DNA of 64,000 nt, from the NCBI GenBank assembly GCA_902777855.1, contig CACYVN010000007.1, forward strand, positions 156,358 through 220,357, given 5' to 3'. Positions 62,217 to 64,000 of the stretch are shown here, one piece after another. This stretch comes from an uncultured bacterium (GTDB lineage Bacteria; Cyanobacteriota; Vampirovibrionia; Gastranaerophilales; Gastranaerophilaceae). Within the stretch, counting starts at the first letter, position 1; the number at the start of each line of letters is the position of its first letter. The notes under the pieces are model-generated. The model had not been told where the DNA came from. It worked only from the letters and a program-made list of their open reading frames with translations, and did no database searches. The position numbers were made by a program, and so were the translations under genes.

Positions 62217-62511
62217 AAATCAATTTGTAATACAAATCATTCCAATCGGGATTATTTATTTCTATCAAATCAAGTTTTGCCTGACGATTACCGCCTTTTA
62301 ATTGTTTTTCTCTTGCTATTGCAGAATTTATATCATTAGATATTTCGTAATATCCCAATTTATCAACATTATACTTTTGCGTAAACCCTTTGACTAATTT
62401 ATTCTTATGTTGCCAAACTCTTTTGACAAGGTCGGAAGTTACACCGACATATAAAGTACCATTTTTCTTGCTGAATAAAATATAAACATAATACTGTTTA
62501 TCTTCGCTCAT
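62215..62511 (-). CDS. GIY-YIG nuclease family protein (YhbQ/UPF0213-like)
   Basis: 98 residues: GIY-YIG motif variants YVYILFSKKNGTLYVGVTSDL (two halves YVYIL and LYVGVT), the catalytic Arg in LVKRVWQHK, and the Glu in IAREKQLKGGNR. Small standalone GIY-YIG proteins have nicking activity or unknown roles. Start at 62511; a longer frame to 62583 would translate the flanking repeat. The gene sits exactly between repeat copies A and B/C, as a cassette would. Confidence 0.9.
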   Translation of the reverse strand: MSEDKQYYVYILFSKKNGTLYVGVTSDLVKRVWQHKNKLVKGFTQKYNVDKLGYYEISNDINSAIAREKQLKGGNRQAKLDLIEINNPDWNDLYYKLI

Positions 62512-62523
62512 AACCGTATTATA

Positions 62524-62614
62524 GGCTGGGTTGCTTCGTCGGTCAAGCCGTTGACCTCCTCGCAACGACATGGTACATGTCATTGCGAACGAAGTGAAGC
62601 AATCCAGCCGTTTT
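62524..62614. repeat. Repeat copies B (inverted) and C (direct) flanking the GIY-YIG gene
   Basis: Copy B (62524-62568) is a diverged inverted relative of copy C (62579-62614), so together they form an imperfect long hairpin separated by TGGTACAT. Copy C equals copy A on the other side of the gene. Such 'CATTGCGA...GCAATCC' elements are common bacterial intergenic repeats. Confidence 0.8.
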
Positions 62615-62619
62615 TCTGA

Positions 62620-63333
62620 TTAAAGATTATGTTTCATCAAATAATTTTTCCATTCGGTATTCAAAAATTCATCAATTGTTTTACATATTTTGGCAAAATC
62701 TTTTTCTTGAATTATGAATAAATAATCTCTTACAGAACATCTTGACGCTCTTAAATAAAACATTTTTGCATCGGCAGTTTCAGGTAACTCTCTGAACCTT
62801 GTAAAACGTTTAATATATTCATCATGAGATTTTCTGTCTCTATGATTATAAACAATAACGGATGAGCCTTTTTTATAATAATCTGCGACTTCTTGGTATG
62901 TGGTATATTTATTCCCGTTTTTTGATTTTGGTTTTGTACTTTTTACTTCCAAACCGTTATCAGGATCTAAAAATATTATATCTTGCGAACCTAAATACTT
63001 TAGTGCTTCAAAATGCCACTGTTCACGATTTTTTGATTCAAGTAATTTATTCCAAAACAAAGCATTTTTAAAAAGATTTGCCTGCTCAAGCTTTGCAACA
63101 CAACGTTTTTGTTTTTTAAACTCTTTTAATACATTATGTAATTCACAATCAGGCATTTTACATTTCCAATTCCAAAATTTTGTAAACTTGCCATCATTAG
63201 CCGATTTAGAATGTTCAGGTTCGTCAGGTGTTAAATACCAGTTTAAACCTATACTAAAACCTGCAGTTTCAAGTTTTCTTAAAATTCCAAGTTTTGTGTA
63301 ATCACCTATATCGCCTGCATACTGATTTTTCAT
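62620..63333 (-). CDS. Conserved protein of unknown function ('MKNQY-GDI-DY' family)
   Basis: 237 residues beginning KNQYAGDIGDYTKLGILRKL, followed by IGLNWYLTPDE, a central IIFLDPDNGLEV, KYTTYQEVADYY, and SSVIVYNHRDRK. I recognise this arrangement from scattered bacterial hypothetical proteins that open in almost the same way; their role is not known to me. The DPDNG motif after a hydrophobic strand could be a nucleotide or metal site. No signal peptide. It is flanked by repeats and has a 20-base gap to the next gene. Confidence 0.65.
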   Translation of the reverse strand: MKNQYAGDIGDYTKLGILRKLETAGFSIGLNWYLTPDEPEHSKSANDGKFTKFWNWKCKMPDCELHNVLKEFKKQKRCVAKLEQANLFKNALFWNKLLESKNREQWHFEALKYLGSQDIIFLDPDNGLEVKSTKPKSKNGNKYTTYQEVADYYKKGSSVIVYNHRDRKSHDEYIKRFTRFRELPETADAKMFYLRASRCSVRDYLFIIQEKDFAKICKTIDEFLNTEWKNYLMKHNL

Positions 63334-63353
63334 ATTAAATATCCATATATTAT

Positions 63354-64000
63354 TTAAATCACATCCTGCGGAGGATTAATTTTCTGGGCCTCAACCCTTT
63401 CTTTTATTGCGCCCATCGGCTCATAGTAAGGCTCAACAGTCATTACCTTTGCCGCAATATCCGGATAATAATAAATAAACTTCAATTCGCTCTTTGTCAG
63501 CGGTTTTTGGGTGTGTACATTTGCATAACGGACAAGTTCAAGAATGTTTCTTGCCTCGTGTTCGTCTTTAAATTCAAGTTCAAGGTTGTTATAAACGTTT
63601 CTGAACCCTTTAATTCCGCCGTATTCACCTGTCGTAATCATTCTTCCCGTTTCAATGATTTCAGGTTCGCCCCTGCCAAGTTCTTCAAAATCATAAAGTT
63701 CATAATTTCTGCGGTCTTTTAACGCACCATCTGCGTGAATCCCCGATTCGTGCGCAAATGCGTTATCCCCGACTGCCGGCTGATTCATAGGGATAGGCAC
63801 GCCAAATGCGTAAGCGGTATATTTTGCAATTCTCCAAGCCCTGTCAAGACGTATGTTTTCATCAATCTTATATTTCCCTCTAAAACCTGCGGATTTTAAA
63901 CAACCTAAAAGGCAGGAAACTAAATCGGCATTACCGGCTCTTTCGCCCATACCGTTGATTGCGGTATTTATATATGCATCAACTCCCGCATCTATCGCTG
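63354..64000 (-). CDS. Isopropylmalate/homocitrate synthase family protein, partial (5' end beyond window)
   Basis: The reading frame stays open to the window edge, so the true start lies beyond 64000; about 215 C-terminal residues are visible. They include DAYINTAINGMGERAGNADL and NAFAHESGIHADGALKDRRN (metal-binding His pair), typical of the LeuA/NifV/AksA family. It condenses acetyl-CoA with a 2-oxo acid in the cytoplasm. The short C-terminal region lacks the full LeuA regulatory domain, so homocitrate synthase or a LeuA variant are both possible. Confidence 0.85.
   Translation of the reverse strand, partial: AIDAGVDAYINTAINGMGERAGNADLVSCLLGCLKSAGFRGKYKIDENIRLDRAWRIAKYTAYAFGVPIPMNQPAVGDNAFAHESGIHADGALKDRRNYELYDFEELGRGEPEIIETGRMITTGEYGGIKGFRNVYNNLELEFKDEHEARNILELVRYANVHTQKPLTKSELKFIYYYPDIAAKVMTVEPYYEPMGAIKERVEAQKINPPQDVI

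Noticed and set aside
62512-62583. Longer GIY-YIG protein starting at 62583
   Set aside because: The extra 24 residues translate the flanking intergenic repeat and are not GIY-YIG-like.
1-64000. Prophage, insertion sequence or integrase gene
   Set aside because: No transposase, integrase, capsid, portal or terminase-like protein was found among the reading frames.

Overview
The window looks like chromosome from an AT-rich, diderm, motile, largely anaerobic bacterium. The best guess is a gut member of the non-photosynthetic cyanobacterial sister class Vampirovibrionia/Melainabacteria (Gastranaerophilales-like). This rests on genes seen here: LPS and outer-membrane genes (lpxK, lptC, lptA, an MCE/MlaD protein, a KdsC-like phosphatase), a flagellar export cluster, an oxygen-sensitive class III ribonucleotide reductase with no aerobic partner, a plant/cyanobacterial-type glutamate-cysteine ligase, and a pilin-like protein whose N-terminus is typical of that group. 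The taxon is an inference and no marker gene proves it.

Layout. 0-4.8 kb: glycosyltransferase, secreted protein, GH57 branching-type enzyme. 4.8-6.1 kb: a gene-free 1.2 kb with tRNA-Asp, two extra copies of its 3' end, each followed by a terminator-like hairpin, and a cluster of GTAG-headed REP-like palindromes. 6.1-9 kb: two secreted unknowns and ugd. 9-13 kb (minus): fliN/fliY-like, fliO-like, fliP, fliQ, fliR. 13-17 kb: rnhB, GNAT, hom, pilin-like. 17.2-23 kb (minus): a tight seven-gene operon of ClpX-type zinc finger alone, helical-repeat protein, ruvX, DUF1292, six Clp N-repeats without ATPase, tilS, hpt. 23-32 kb: TPR lipoprotein, lgt, lysC, TPR, KdsC-like, histidine kinase, gshA-type ligase, rsmA. 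32-36 kb: two membrane unknowns, PnuC-like, beta-barrel-like protein. 36-39 kb: a compact cobalamin-riboswitch-like leader, nrdD, nrdG. 39.2-40 kb: tRNA-Pro embedded in tRNA-derived repeats and hairpins. 40-48.5 kb: a calpain-like cysteine protease, then (minus) MCE protein, lpxK, nth, DUF2339, acyl-CoA ligase. 48.7-56.6 kb (plus): two lineage-type unknowns, lptC, lptA, TPR, dprA, topA. 56.6-64 kb: DnaJ-like, a two-gene unit with a divergent RelA/SpoT-like protein, MshEN-like, asparaginase, folE2, a repeat-flanked GIY-YIG gene, a conserved unknown, and a LeuA-family gene running off the window.

The most interesting items are: (1) the operon pairing two Clp substrate/adaptor-recognition modules without any motor; (2) the divergent RelA/SpoT-like gene with a small downstream partner; (3) the tRNA-Pro and tRNA-Asp loci, both surrounded by repeated tRNA fragments and sequence-variable hairpins; (4) the predicted calpain-like protease; (5) the very short cobalamin-riboswitch-like element before a B12-independent reductase; (6) several REP-like families placed just before start codons. 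No CRISPR array, transposase, integrase or prophage gene was seen.
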